Part shown: positions 28,705 to 36,954 of the stretch, in pieces
Numbering within the stretch: position 1 is the stretch's first letter
Layout: each line of letters starts with the position of its first letter
NCBI GenBank assembly: GCA_039815465.1
Contig: JBCBZG010000020.1
Span: forward strand, 1-64,000
Reading direction: 5' to 3'
DNA from: Shimia_B sp039815465
Lineage (GTDB): Bacteria; Pseudomonadota; Alphaproteobacteria; Rhodobacterales; Rhodobacteraceae
DNA: 64,000 nt
Position numbers and translations under genes: made by a program
The notes under the pieces: generated by a model
Database searches by the model: none
What the model saw: the letters and a program-made list of their open reading frames with translations, nothing else
Told to the model about the DNA's origin: nothing

Positions 28705-29025
28705 ATGGCAACCGTTGCCGCAACCGACGCGACCTTTGACGCCGAGGTACGCCAATCCGACACCCCCGTCGTCGTCGATTTTTGGGCTGAATGGTGCGGC
28801 CCGTGCAAGCAGATCGGGCCCGCGCTTGAAGAGCTGTCAGAAGAGATGGCCGGCAAGGTGAAAGTGGTAAAGGTCGACGTTGACTCGAACCCCAACACGG
28901 CCGCCCAGCTCGGCGTGCGCGGCATTCCGGCGCTTTTCGTCTTTAAGGACGGGGAGGTCGTGTCGAACCGCGCGGGCGCAGCACCCAAGGCCGCGCTGCA
29001 AGGCTGGATCGAAGACAGCATTTAA
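28705..29025 (+). CDS. trxA: Thioredoxin
   Basis: The 106-residue protein has the WCGPCK active site within DFWAEWCGPCKQIGPAL, the cis-proline RGIPALFVFKDG and a length normal for thioredoxin 1. ATG 28705 has GAGGAG seven bases upstream; an in-frame extension to 28642 overlaps addA. It reduces disulfides in the cytoplasm. It lies 59 bases after addA and may have its own promoter. Confidence 0.97.
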   Translation: MATVAATDATFDAEVRQSDTPVVVDFWAEWCGPCKQIGPALEELSEEMAGKVKVVKVDVDSNPNTAAQLGVRGIPALFVFKDGEVVSNRAGAAPKAALQGWIEDSI

Positions 29026-29048
29026 GTGCCGTTCGATATCTTGGTCAG

Positions 29049-29070
29049 AGGGCGTCCCGCTGGGCGCCCT
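29049..29070. terminator. Hairpin between convergent trxA and capsule-like gene
   Basis: AGGGCG (29049-29054) pairs with CGCCCT (29065-29070) around a ten-base loop, with TTTGT after it on the plus strand. A short stem and short T-run make it a moderate terminator candidate for trxA. Confidence 0.5.
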
Positions 29071-29076
29071 TTGTCG

Positions 29077-29988
29077 TTAAAGCGCCCAGCCACCGCGGCG
29101 CAGCGCTGAAAGGATCTGCGCCTCCGCCTCGGGGCGGCCCGCATTGATGCTTTGCTGCTGCCAGAACCACGTGAGGTAGGCGTCGTAGTCTGGCCTGTGA
29201 TCGGGCAGGGCCGCAAAGGCGCCCGCGACACCGAGTTCAGTGACATTCAGGGCGATGTGGTGAAAATCGATCTTGGCAAATAGGATCGCAGGTTTCCTAA
29301 AGAAGTAGCCGTTGAAGGCCACGCTGGAGTTTTGCGTCACCACCGCATGTGCCTGCGCCAACATCTCCACGGTGCCGCGCGGGGCGATGGTGAGGGTCGA
29401 GTGACGTGTCGCGAGGCGGTCGAGCGCGGCGATCTCGGGCTGCGTGTAGCTTTCCCCCGGGTGGAGCGTCGCGATGACGGGCCGCGTCGGCATTTGGGTG
29501 AGGGTGGCTTTCAGCATCTCAAGCGGGCTCATCGTCTGAAAGCTGCGCGCCGTTGTGAGCCGACCTTGCAGCGGCACGAGGATGTGGGAGCCAGGGGAGG
29601 TTTCGACCCCCGGGAAGAGCCTTCCCCGCCAGCGCATTGCGAAGTCTTGGGCCATGTTCGGGCCGATTTTCATCGGATCGAACTGCGCGCGGGCACTGTG
29701 CCAGTCCCAGCGCTTACCGGTGGATTCAATGGCCCAAAATGGAGGGTGATAGACCTTGCGCATGGTGAGCGCCCGGGAATGAAACGGTTGCTCCATGTGA
29801 AACATCGCGTAGCCTGGAAGATCAGCCGAGGCGAGCAACCGATCCTCCCGCCCGCCGTCAAAGGCGATGGTGTAGCCCAACGGCTCCACCGCCGTTCGGA
29901 TGCGATTGATGAAGTTAAAGCGACCCGCCTGGGCCTGCCGTCTGACCTGGGGATACAGGTAGAAAGTGATGGTCTTTGACCGGTCCAT
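29077..29988 (-). CDS. Capsular-polysaccharide-synthase-like protein (putative)
   Basis: The 303-residue protein has an Arg/Tyr-rich N terminus (RSKTITFYLYPQVRRQAQ) and, late, HILVPLQG, ATLHPGESYTQPE and AHAVVTQNSSVAFNGYFFRKPAILF. The last segments resemble the nucleotide-sugar-binding half of KpsC/LpsZ-type capsule transferases, where a conserved Ser/Asn-rich turn precedes a hydrophobic strand. ATG 29988 follows AGAGGA; the reading frame continues upstream but only antisense to hslV. I regard the family as likely but the substrate as unknown. Confidence 0.6.
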   Translation of the reverse strand: MDRSKTITFYLYPQVRRQAQAGRFNFINRIRTAVEPLGYTIAFDGGREDRLLASADLPGYAMFHMEQPFHSRALTMRKVYHPPFWAIESTGKRWDWHSARAQFDPMKIGPNMAQDFAMRWRGRLFPGVETSPGSHILVPLQGRLTTARSFQTMSPLEMLKATLTQMPTRPVIATLHPGESYTQPEIAALDRLATRHSTLTIAPRGTVEMLAQAHAVVTQNSSVAFNGYFFRKPAILFAKIDFHHIALNVTELGVAGAFAALPDHRPDYDAYLTWFWQQQSINAGRPEAEAQILSALRRGGWAL

Positions 29989-30009
29989 ACATTCCTCTGC
30001 CACGGCTCC

Positions 30010-30041
30010 CTTGCCCCGCCAAGTCACCATGGCCATATAGG
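30010..30041 (+). promoter_or_regulatory. RpoH-like promoter candidate of hslV
   Basis: CTTGCCC (30010-30016), 15 bases, then GCCATAT within CCATATAGG (30033-30041) resembles the CTTGAAA / CCCATAT heat-shock promoter. The -10-like element ends only about six bases from the hslV ATG, so a transcript from it would be leaderless or nearly so. The same CCATATAGG occurs before hrcA. Confidence 0.4.
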
Positions 30042-30046
30042 CGCCC

Positions 30047-30604
30047 ATGAGTGAAACAGACTTTCCCGGCTGGCACGGGACAACGATCATCGGCGTGCGC
30101 AAAGGCGGACAGGTGGTCATCGCAGGCGATGGCCAAGTGAGCCTTGGCCAAACCGTGATCAAGGGCACGGCGCGGAAGGTGCGCCGATTGAGCCCGGCGG
30201 GCACGGAGATCATCGCGGGCTTTGCGGGCTCGACGGCTGATGCCTTTACCCTGTTGGAGCGGCTTGAGGCAAAGCTGGAAAGCACACCGGGACAGCTGGC
30301 GCGAGCCGCGGTGGAGCTTGCGAAAGACTGGCGCACGGACAAATACCTGCAAAAGCTCGAGGCTATGCTGATCGTGTCGGATGGGCGGGACCTCTTTGTC
30401 ATCACGGGGGCGGGCGATGTGCTTGAACCTGAACATGATGTGACGGCCATCGGGTCGGGCGGGAACTATGCCCTGGCCGCGGGGCGGGCAATGATGGATG
30501 GCGACCTTGATGCCGAAACCATCGCGCGACGTGCGATGGCTATCGCAGCCGACATCTGCGTCTATACGAACGGCAACCTCACTGTTGAAACGATTGGGAC
30601 GTAG
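30047..30604 (+). CDS. hslV: ATP-dependent protease subunit HslV
   Basis: The 185-residue peptidase is the N-terminal threonine type. The propeptide ends GWHG before TTIIGVRKGG (catalytic Thr 12). Conserved VIAGDGQVSLGQTV, AGFAGSTADAFTLLERLE and AIGSGGNYALAAGRA follow. It forms the proteolytic core of the HslUV heat-shock protease. ATG 30047 has no Shine-Dalgarno sequence, in line with the promoter candidate just upstream. hslU follows after a 63-bp spacer made almost entirely of two hairpins. Confidence 0.97.
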   Translation: MSETDFPGWHGTTIIGVRKGGQVVIAGDGQVSLGQTVIKGTARKVRRLSPAGTEIIAGFAGSTADAFTLLERLEAKLESTPGQLARAAVELAKDWRTDKYLQKLEAMLIVSDGRDLFVITGAGDVLEPEHDVTAIGSGGNYALAAGRAMMDGDLDAETIARRAMAIAADICVYTNGNLTVETIGT

Positions 30605-30626
30605 CCGAATTTTTCAGAAAATTCGG
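30605..30626. repeat. Perfect 9-bp inverted repeat, hslV-hslU spacer (first)
   Basis: CCGAATTTT (30605-30613) and AAAATTCGG (30618-30626) flank TCAG. It begins one base after the hslV stop and is AT-rich at its core, unlike a standard GC-rich terminator stem. Confidence 0.9.
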
Positions 30627-30627
30627 T

Positions 30628-30650
30628 CCGAAGTCTTTGAAAGACTTCGG
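30628..30650. repeat. Perfect inverted repeat, hslV-hslU spacer (second)
   Basis: CCGAAGTCTTT (30628-30638) and AAAGACTTCGG (30640-30650) form an 11-base palindromic pair around a single G; allowing a five-base loop the stem is nine pairs. It starts with the same CCGAA as the first repeat and ends 17 bases before the hslU ATG. The pair may be an mRNA-processing or stabilising element of the hslVU transcript, or a dispersed genomic palindrome. Confidence 0.9.
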
Positions 30651-30667
30651 CGCCCGGAAGGAACCCT

Positions 30668-31966
30668 ATGACTGACCTGACCCCCCGTGAGATTGTCTCC
30701 GAACTCGACCGGTTCATCATTGGCCAACAAGACGCGAAGCGCGCCGTGGCGGTGGCCTTGCGTAACCGCTGGCGGCGCAAACAGCTCGATGCGGAGATGC
30801 AGGCGGAGATCTACCCCAAGAACATCCTCATGATCGGACCCACGGGCGTCGGGAAAACCGAAATCAGTCGCAGGCTGGCTAAGCTCGCCAAGGCGCCATT
30901 CCTCAAGGTTGAAGCCACGAAGTTCACGGAGGTGGGTTACGTCGGTCGCGATGTCGAACAGATCATCCGTGATCTGGTCGAAGCGGCCATCACCATGACG
31001 CGGGAGGCGATGCGCGACGACGTCAAGGCCCGCGCCCATGCCGCCGCAGAGGATCGTGTGATCGAGGCCATCGCAGGCGAAGGGGCCCGAGAGCAGACGC
31101 GCGACATGTTCCGGCGCAAGCTAAAGTCCGGCGAGCTCGACAACCAAAAGATCACGCTCGAACTTGCTGACACCTCAAATCCTATGGGATTTGAGATCCC
31201 CGGTCAGCCTGGGGGCGGTCAGATGATGAATCTGGGGGAACTCTTTGGCAAAGCCATGCAGCGCACAGTGCGCAAGGAGATGACCGTCGCAGAAAGCTAC
31301 GAGATCCTCATTGGGGAGGAAGCAGACAAGCTGCTCGACGACGAAACGGTGCGTGTGGCCGCCATCGAAGCGGTGGAGCAGAATGGGATCGTCTTTCTCG
31401 ACGAAATCGACAAGGTCGCCGCCAAGACCGAAGGTCGAGGCGGGGAGGTCAGCCGCGAGGGCGTGCAGCGGGACTTGCTGCCGCTTATCGAGGGCACGAC
31501 CGTGTCCACCAAGCATGGGCCGGTCAAGACGGACCACATCCTGTTTATTGCGTCGGGCGCGTTTCACGTTGCCAAGCCATCGGACCTTTTACCCGAACTT
31601 CAAGGGCGCTTGCCCATCCGAGTGGAGCTACGCGCCCTGACCGAGGCTGACTTTGTGCGCATCCTGACGGAGACGGATAATGCTCTCACCCGGCAGTATT
31701 CGGCTCTGATGGGGACCGAAGAGGTGACTGTGACCTTTACCGATGCAGGCATTGCCGCGCTCGCCAAGGTCGCCGCGGACGTCAATGAACATGTCGAAAA
31801 CATCGGCGCGCGCAGGCTCTACACCGTAATGGAGCGTGTGTTCGAAGAGCTGAGCTTTGCGGCCCCGGACCGGTCGGGCACCGAGATCACGGTCGATGAA
31901 GCCTTTGTCGCTGACAATCTTGGCGAGCTCACGCGCAGCATGGATGTCAGCCGCTACATGCTCTGA
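30668..31966 (+). CDS. hslU: ATP-dependent protease ATPase subunit HslU
   Basis: The 432-residue AAA+ unfoldase has the N-terminal DLTPREIVSELDRFIIGQ, Walker A MIGPTGVGKTEISRRLAKL, the pore motif EVGYVGRDVEQ, the inserted I domain (about residues 110-240), Walker B VFLDEIDK and a C-terminal tail ending DVSRYML that docks into HslV. It unfolds substrates for HslV. AAGGAA precedes the ATG. Co-directional with hslV. Confidence 0.98.
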   Translation: MTDLTPREIVSELDRFIIGQQDAKRAVAVALRNRWRRKQLDAEMQAEIYPKNILMIGPTGVGKTEISRRLAKLAKAPFLKVEATKFTEVGYVGRDVEQIIRDLVEAAITMTREAMRDDVKARAHAAAEDRVIEAIAGEGAREQTRDMFRRKLKSGELDNQKITLELADTSNPMGFEIPGQPGGGQMMNLGELFGKAMQRTVRKEMTVAESYEILIGEEADKLLDDETVRVAAIEAVEQNGIVFLDEIDKVAAKTEGRGGEVSREGVQRDLLPLIEGTTVSTKHGPVKTDHILFIASGAFHVAKPSDLLPELQGRLPIRVELRALTEADFVRILTETDNALTRQYSALMGTEEVTVTFTDAGIAALAKVAADVNEHVENIGARRLYTVMERVFEELSFAAPDRSGTEITVDEAFVADNLGELTRSMDVSRYML

Positions 31967-32004
31967 CGCTTTCCATGGCCTGCGCGTTCGCCTAAGCGCG
32001 GGGT

Positions 32005-33222
32005 ATGATCCGCTTTATCCGTGAAAACCTAGCCTTTTTGGCCGCGGGGTTCCTGCTGACGTTTTCGTCGTCTTGGGGGCAGAGCTATTTTATCGCGCTC
32101 TTCGCGGGGCAGATCATGGCGGAGGTTGGTTTGACGGACGCGCAGTGGGGGCTTGTTTACATGGCCGCCACGATGACCTCGGCACTTGCTATGATCTGGG
32201 CGGGGACGCTGACGGATGTCTTTCGCGTGCGGGCTTTGCTGTTGATTGTGCTGCCCGGGTTGGCGTTGGCGTGCTTGGGGATGGCTGCGAATGACGGGGT
32301 CATGGGGCTCTTGATCGTGATCTTTATGCTGCGCTTTTTTGGGCAGGGCATGACGAGCCAGATCGCCATCGTGGCTATGGCCCGCTGGTTTTCAGCTTCG
32401 CGGGGGAAGGCGCTGTCGATCGCCTCCATGGGGTTTTCTTTGGGCAACGCGGTGTTACCGTTTGTTTTTGTGTCCCTCTTGGCAGTGATCACGTGGCGGC
32501 AAAGCTGGGTTTTGGCGGCTGTGCTGTGCCTTGTGGCCGTTCCGGTTTTGCACTGGTTGCTCAAACAGGAGCGCACGCCGCAGTCCGTCGCGCAGGAAAG
32601 TGTGTCCGTGGGCATGGGCGGGCGTCACTGGACGCGCGTGGATATGCTGCGGCACCCGCTGTTTTGGGTGGCGCTGCCCATGCTGTTAGCTCCGCCGGCG
32701 TGGGGAACAGCGCTCTTTTTCCAGCAGGTTCATTTTGTGGGGGTGAAAGGGTGGGAGCTGAGCGCCTACACAGCGCTTTTCCCCATTTTTATCGCTGTCC
32801 TGATCGCGACGACCTTTGCCTCCGGCGCGGTGATTGATCGGCGCGGGTCGACGGTGATGATGTTTGCTTGGCCGATCCCTTGGGCGATTGGGTTTGCGAT
32901 TATGGCTGCGGCGCCGAGCTTGGCCTGGGCTCTGGTGGGACTTGTTGCCTGCGGCGTGGGGCAGGGCATCCAGTCGAATGCGCCGACCTCATTCTTCTCC
33001 GAGTATTTCGGAACCCGGCACCTGGGCGCGATCAAGGCGGCGGCGACGGCGATTATGGTTCTAGGGTCCGCGTTGGGTCCGGGGATCACAGGGATGCTTA
33101 TCACTGCTGGGGTGGGGATCGAGACGCAGTTTGCCTGGATTAGTGTCTATTTTGTCGGGGCCGGGGCGATTTTGGCGACAGGGCTTTGGCGGTACCAGCG
33201 CGCGCTACCGGCGGCGGCGTAG
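32005..33222 (+). CDS. MFS transporter
   Basis: The 405-residue protein shows 12 hydrophobic segments in two halves of six and the MFS loop signature after helix 2 (WAGTLTDVFRVRALL), with a related GAVIDRRGST in the second half. It resembles nitrate/oxalate-formate-type MFS members in its FFSEYFGTRHLGAIKAAA segment. The substrate is not predictable. ATG 32005 is preceded by GCGCGGGGT, a weak site. The 3' end overlaps the convergent smr gene by 18 bases. Confidence 0.88.
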   Translation: MIRFIRENLAFLAAGFLLTFSSSWGQSYFIALFAGQIMAEVGLTDAQWGLVYMAATMTSALAMIWAGTLTDVFRVRALLLIVLPGLALACLGMAANDGVMGLLIVIFMLRFFGQGMTSQIAIVAMARWFSASRGKALSIASMGFSLGNAVLPFVFVSLLAVITWRQSWVLAAVLCLVAVPVLHWLLKQERTPQSVAQESVSVGMGGRHWTRVDMLRHPLFWVALPMLLAPPAWGTALFFQQVHFVGVKGWELSAYTALFPIFIAVLIATTFASGAVIDRRGSTVMMFAWPIPWAIGFAIMAAAPSLAWALVGLVACGVGQGIQSNAPTSFFSEYFGTRHLGAIKAAATAIMVLGSALGPGITGMLITAGVGIETQFAWISVYFVGAGAILATGLWRYQRALPAAA

Positions 33223-33798
33223 ATAGACGTAAAGCGCGCCGTCGCCGCCGTGGCGAATATTGGCGGGTGTGGTTTCAAGGATCAGCGGCGCAACCGGGTT
33301 TTGACTGAGCCAAACGGGCACTTGCCGCCGCAAAATCCCCCGTTGGTAGGGTAGCGGGCCGGTTGGGCCTGGCCCTGTGCCCTTACCCGTGATCACCAGC
33401 ACGAGCCGCCGGCCTTTGGTGTGACTGCGGAGGATGAAGTGGATGAGCTCGGAATGAGCCTGATCCACCGTCATACCATGCAGGTCGATCCGCGCCTCGG
33501 GATCGAGCTTGCCCCGTGATAGGCGGCGGTAGGCCTTTGCGTCCATTTTTGGCGCCGCAGGCCCCGCGCTTGGCGGGATGCGCGTGGCGGTCGGCGCTTT
33601 GGAGCCGATGCTGAATTCGGGGATGCGTGCAGCGGGAGCGTCGGCCTGGCTGGCAGGTGGCTCAGACGTTGTGGTCAGCGGCAGTTTTACGTCGAGGTCC
33701 AGCTGGGGAGGCTTGCGACCCGGAAAGATGGGCACAGTAGTGCGCGCAACTTGATCCCACAGGGCCTTTTCATCGTCGCGCAGGGTGCGTTTTTTCAT
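33205..33798 (-). CDS. Smr-domain protein
   Basis: The 197-residue protein has a disordered, Pro/Ala-rich first half and a C-terminal Smr domain: RIDLHGMTVDQAHSELIHF with the LDxHG motif and VLVITGKGTG with the GKG turn. Smr domains are small nucleases found alone or at the end of MutS2. It is a stand-alone member, common in alphaproteobacteria downstream of the timA gene. The role is likely in RNA or DNA cleavage but unproven. Confidence 0.9.
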   Translation of the reverse strand: MKKRTLRDDEKALWDQVARTTVPIFPGRKPPQLDLDVKLPLTTTSEPPASQADAPAARIPEFSIGSKAPTATRIPPSAGPAAPKMDAKAYRRLSRGKLDPEARIDLHGMTVDQAHSELIHFILRSHTKGRRLVLVITGKGTGPGPTGPLPYQRGILRRQVPVWLSQNPVAPLILETTPANIRHGGDGALYVYLRRRR

Positions 33799-33841
33799 AC
33801 GCCCCCCGCTTATCCGTTAGGCCGACATTGCTGCCGCGCGC

Positions 33842-34507
33842 TTAGGCTTCGGTCGCGACGAGTGTCCAGTTTGGATCACCTGCACCCATGCTGCGTGCGA
33901 AGGTCCAAACATCCTTGGTCTTTTTGATCGGGCTCGATTCTTCTTCCATGATGTTGCCATCACGGTCGCGGACGCTCGATGATAGCTCGCCTACGAAGCG
34001 CATGGTGATTTCGGCTTCGTTTGTATCCGAGTCAAATGCCGCGTCTTCGACGGCGACTTCGCGCAGGCCAATAAATTCAGCCTCGATAGAGATCCCAGCG
34101 TCGCGGCGTGCCTCGATCCCGGCGGAGAAGGCCTCGTAGATGTCGGCGTCGATGAAGTCGCGGATGTCGGACAGATCGCCCTGTTCGTAGGCCATCAAGA
34201 TCATCTCGTAGGCTTGCCCGGCGCCTTGGATGAAGTCGCTGACGCTAAAGTCGCCCTCGATCCGCTTCATCGCGCTAAGCGCGTCGGCGGCATCGCTGCC
34301 CTCTTCGACGTGGTCGATGATGTCCCGGTCAGGGCCGCCTTCGATCACCTCGAAATCGCGCGCGGGCTGGGTGCGGCTGCCTGCGCTATCAGGGCGGCTG
34401 ACATCCTGTTCGAACCCGTCGCGGGACCCGAGCACCGAGCGGAGGCGCAAGATCAAAAAGACAGCGATCCCGGCAAGGACAAGCAGCTGGATCAGTGGTG
34501 AATTCAT
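33842..34507 (-). CDS. Tim44-like (TimA) inner-membrane protein
   Basis: The 221-residue protein has an N-terminal membrane helix (IQLLVLAGIAVFLILRL), an acidic linker and a C-terminal Tim44-like domain (about residues 85-215) containing ADALSAMKRIEGDFSVSDFIQGA and MRFVGELSSSV. In mitochondria Tim44 tethers the import motor; in alphaproteobacteria the TimA role is unsettled but is often linked to protein translocation. It is divergent from fxsA, and secB is nearby. The usual gene order in relatives has mltA between timA and smr; here only 43 bp separate them. Confidence 0.9.
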   Translation of the reverse strand: MNSPLIQLLVLAGIAVFLILRLRSVLGSRDGFEQDVSRPDSAGSRTQPARDFEVIEGGPDRDIIDHVEEGSDAADALSAMKRIEGDFSVSDFIQGAGQAYEMILMAYEQGDLSDIRDFIDADIYEAFSAGIEARRDAGISIEAEFIGLREVAVEDAAFDSDTNEAEITMRFVGELSSSVRDRDGNIMEEESSPIKKTKDVWTFARSMGAGDPNWTLVATEA

Positions 34508-34632
34508 GTCGGACCTCTGGGGCGCTTTTGGGGACGTAGCAAAACGTGCGTCAGCGCCTTATGTAGGGGTGGCACCCCTTTAAGTCCACCGCAGGACCCA
34601 GCGAAATCCTGCGCGTGCGGAGAGAAATGACA

Positions 34633-35118
34633 ATGTGGCTCTTACTTGCCTTTATCTTGATCCCCCTGATTGAAATCGGGCTCTTTATCCAAGTTGGCGG
34701 CTGGATCGGGCTTTGGCCGACCTTAGCGATCGTGCTGCTGACGGCTGTATTGGGCACGATGCTTGTTCGGTCCCAAGGGGTGCGCGCCATGGCAGAGCTG
34801 CGCGGTTCGTTTCAAGAACTGCGCGATCCGCTGACGCCGCTGGCCCATGGCGCGATGATCCTCGTCTCTGCTGCGCTACTGTTGACGCCAGGGTTTTTCA
34901 CGGACGCTGTGGGTTTTGCGCTGCTGGTGCCCGGGGTCCGGGTGCTTGTGCTGAAGGCCATTCTGGCGCGGGTGAATGTGCAGCGCTTTGAAATGGGCAC
35001 GGGTCCTGGTGCCCGGCCGCGCCCGCGCGACGACATCATCGAAGGTGAGTTTACGGAGACGCCAAAACCAGGCCCAAAACCAGGCGAAGCCGGTGCCTCT
35101 GACTGGACGCGCCATTGA
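34633..35118 (+). CDS. fxsA: FxsA-family membrane protein
   Basis: The 161-residue protein has an N-terminal double-helix (MWLLLAFILIPLIEIGLFIQVGG is residues 1-23) and a second pair around residues 70-110, with PGFFTDAVGFALLVPGVR typical of FxsA. The last 40 residues are hydrophilic. I chose ATG 34633 because GGAGAG is eight bases upstream; an ATG at 34627 leaves only two bases. FxsA was found as a suppressor of phage T7 exclusion; its normal role is unknown. Confidence 0.87.
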   Translation: MWLLLAFILIPLIEIGLFIQVGGWIGLWPTLAIVLLTAVLGTMLVRSQGVRAMAELRGSFQELRDPLTPLAHGAMILVSAALLLTPGFFTDAVGFALLVPGVRVLVLKAILARVNVQRFEMGTGPGARPRPRDDIIEGEFTETPKPGPKPGEAGASDWTRH

Positions 35119-35160
35119 AGCCTTGCTACGCACGCTTCGATAGACATCAGAGGAATTTCC

Positions 35161-35685
35161 ATGGCCGATAACGATACCGTGCCCGAAGCCGCACCAACCG
35201 CACCTGCAGAGGCCCCACAGCAACCGAAACTGAACATGCGTGTGGTCGCGCAATATGTTCGCGACCTGTCGTTCGAGAACGTCCTGGCCCAAAAGGGCGC
35301 GAGCGCTGATGGACAGCCGGATGTGTCGGTTCAGGTCAGCCTCGACGCGCGCAAGCGTGGTGGTGACAACCAGTACGAGGTCATCACAAAACTCACCGTG
35401 AATTCCAAAGCCAAAGAGAGCGGCGATGCGCTGTTCGTGCTAGAGCTGGACTATGCGGGCATCTTTGTCGTGGAAGGCGTGCCGCAGGAGCAGCTGCACC
35501 CGTTCCTGTTGATCGAATGCCCGCGGATGTTATTCCCATTCATTCGCCGTGTTGTCAGCGATGTCACCCGTGACGGCGGCTTCCCACCGCTTAACCTGGA
35601 GAATATCGACTTTGTGGGTCTCTACCGTACCGAGCTTCAGCGTCGGGCAGAGGCACAGAAAGAAGAAGCTGGAAAGCCAAACTAG
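35161..35685 (+). CDS. secB: Protein-export chaperone SecB
   Basis: The 174-residue protein has a disordered N-terminal 20 residues and then the SecB fold: NMRVVAQYVRDLSFENV, FVLELDYAGIF and ECPRMLFPFIRRVVSDVTRDGG, ending FPPLNLENIDFVGLY. It holds preproteins unfolded and passes them to SecA. AGAGGAA precedes the ATG. Its stop overlaps that of convergent dnaQ in CTAG. Beside dnaQ-coaE-aroE, as in many alphaproteobacteria near the origin. Confidence 0.97.
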   Translation: MADNDTVPEAAPTAPAEAPQQPKLNMRVVAQYVRDLSFENVLAQKGASADGQPDVSVQVSLDARKRGGDNQYEVITKLTVNSKAKESGDALFVLELDYAGIFVVEGVPQEQLHPFLLIECPRMLFPFIRRVVSDVTRDGGFPPLNLENIDFVGLYRTELQRRAEAQKEEAGKPN

Positions 35686-36368
35686 GCTTTGTGCCAGAGC
35701 GCTTTGTCGCCCAGCGCGGCGACGAAGCGCTGATGCGCCTCCTGCTCCGCCTCAGACAGGCGGGTGGGCAGGGGCGTAGGTCGGGCGGAAGGTTTCCAGG
35801 CGCTTTCTGCCGCGCCGCCGGCGCCCGACCCGCTTGACGCGAGGACGAGGTCAGGTTGGCGCCCGCCGATCAGCTCCAAATACACTTCTGCCAGAATTTC
35901 ACTGTCGAGCAATGCGCCGTGGAGCGTACGGGCGGAGTTGTCGATGTTGAACCGTCGGCAGAGCGCATCTAGCGATGCGGGCGAACCAGGGAAGCGTTTA
36001 CGCGCAATGGCTAAGGTATCGATGGCTTGATCATTGGGGAGCGCCGGACGGTTGAGCCAGCCAAGCTCCGCATTGATGAACTTCATGTCGAACGCCGCGT
36101 TGTGGATGACGAGCTTTGCGTCCGCGATGAAGGTGACGAAATCCGCTACGATGTCGGCAAAGACCGGTTTATCGCGCAGGAAATCATCGCCTAAGCCATG
36201 CACCTCGAACGCTTCGGCGGCCATGGCGCGCTCCGGGTTGATGTACTGGTGATAGGTGCGGCCTGTGGGGACGTGGTTCCACAGCTCAACCGCGCCGATC
36301 TCCACGATCCGGTCGCCTTGGAACGGGTCTAGGCCCGTGGTTTCCGTGTCGAGCACAATCTCACGCAT
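35682..36368 (-). CDS. dnaQ: DNA polymerase III epsilon subunit
   Basis: The 228-residue DEDDh exonuclease has ExoI IVLDTETTGLDPFQGDRIVEI, ExoII HNAAFDMKFINAELGWL and ExoIII LHGALLDSEILAEVYLEL with the catalytic His. It proofreads for the replicative polymerase. The start overlaps the end of coaE by eight bases. Part of aroE-coaE-dnaQ, transcribed away from the candidate origin. Confidence 0.97.
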   Translation of the reverse strand: MREIVLDTETTGLDPFQGDRIVEIGAVELWNHVPTGRTYHQYINPERAMAAEAFEVHGLGDDFLRDKPVFADIVADFVTFIADAKLVIHNAAFDMKFINAELGWLNRPALPNDQAIDTLAIARKRFPGSPASLDALCRRFNIDNSARTLHGALLDSEILAEVYLELIGGRQPDLVLASSGSGAGGAAESAWKPSARPTPLPTRLSEAEQEAHQRFVAALGDKALWHKA

Positions 36369-36954
36369 GGGTGGATCCTTTGAGCAAGTCGGCGAGGATG
36401 CGTTTCACGTCGGCAGTGGCGGTGTTCATCGTGGTGGAGTCGATGATGTAATCCGCGCGTGCGCGTTTTTCGGCATCCGACATTTGTTTGGCGGTGATCA
36501 TCTTAAGCGTTTCTTCTGTCATACCGGGGCGGGCGAGGACACGGTCGCGCTGGACCTCGGGAAAGGTGGAGACGACAGCCACGGCGGTGAGCGCCGCTTG
36601 TGCATTTGTTTCGTAAAGGAGCGGGATTTCAAAGACTAGACAGGGATCGGAGTGTTGCGCGATGAACGCCGCACGGTCTGCGGCTACGAGCGGGTGGATG
36701 GCTGTTTCGATGTCCTTGAGCAGGGTGGGTTCCTCGGCGATCAGGTCGCGAAGGGCGGATCGATCCACACCCGCGTCGGTCACAGCTGTCGGCGCTAGGA
36801 CGCGTATGCGATCCGTGCCCGGCGCGGCGGGGCCGTATAGGCGGTGCACACACGCATCTGCGTCCCAGACCGGACAGCCCTCTGCCTGGAACAGACGCGC
36901 GGCGGTGCTTTTGCCCATGCCGATGGAGCCAGTGAGGCCGAGGAGCACGGTCAT
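36361..36954 (-). CDS. coaE: Dephospho-CoA kinase
   Basis: The 197-residue P-loop kinase has GLTGSIGMGKSTAARLF, WDADACVHRLY and FEIPLLYE, followed by lid-region arginines. It performs the last step of coenzyme A synthesis. The stop overlaps dnaQ and the start overlaps the aroE end by four bases, so the three are translationally coupled. Confidence 0.97.
   Translation of the reverse strand: MTVLLGLTGSIGMGKSTAARLFQAEGCPVWDADACVHRLYGPAAPGTDRIRVLAPTAVTDAGVDRSALRDLIAEEPTLLKDIETAIHPLVAADRAAFIAQHSDPCLVFEIPLLYETNAQAALTAVAVVSTFPEVQRDRVLARPGMTEETLKMITAKQMSDAEKRARADYIIDSTTMNTATADVKRILADLLKGSTHA

Noticed and set aside
29989..30450. Upstream extension of the capsule-synthase-like frame
   Set aside because: It is antisense to hslV, and a good start with ribosome site exists at 29988.
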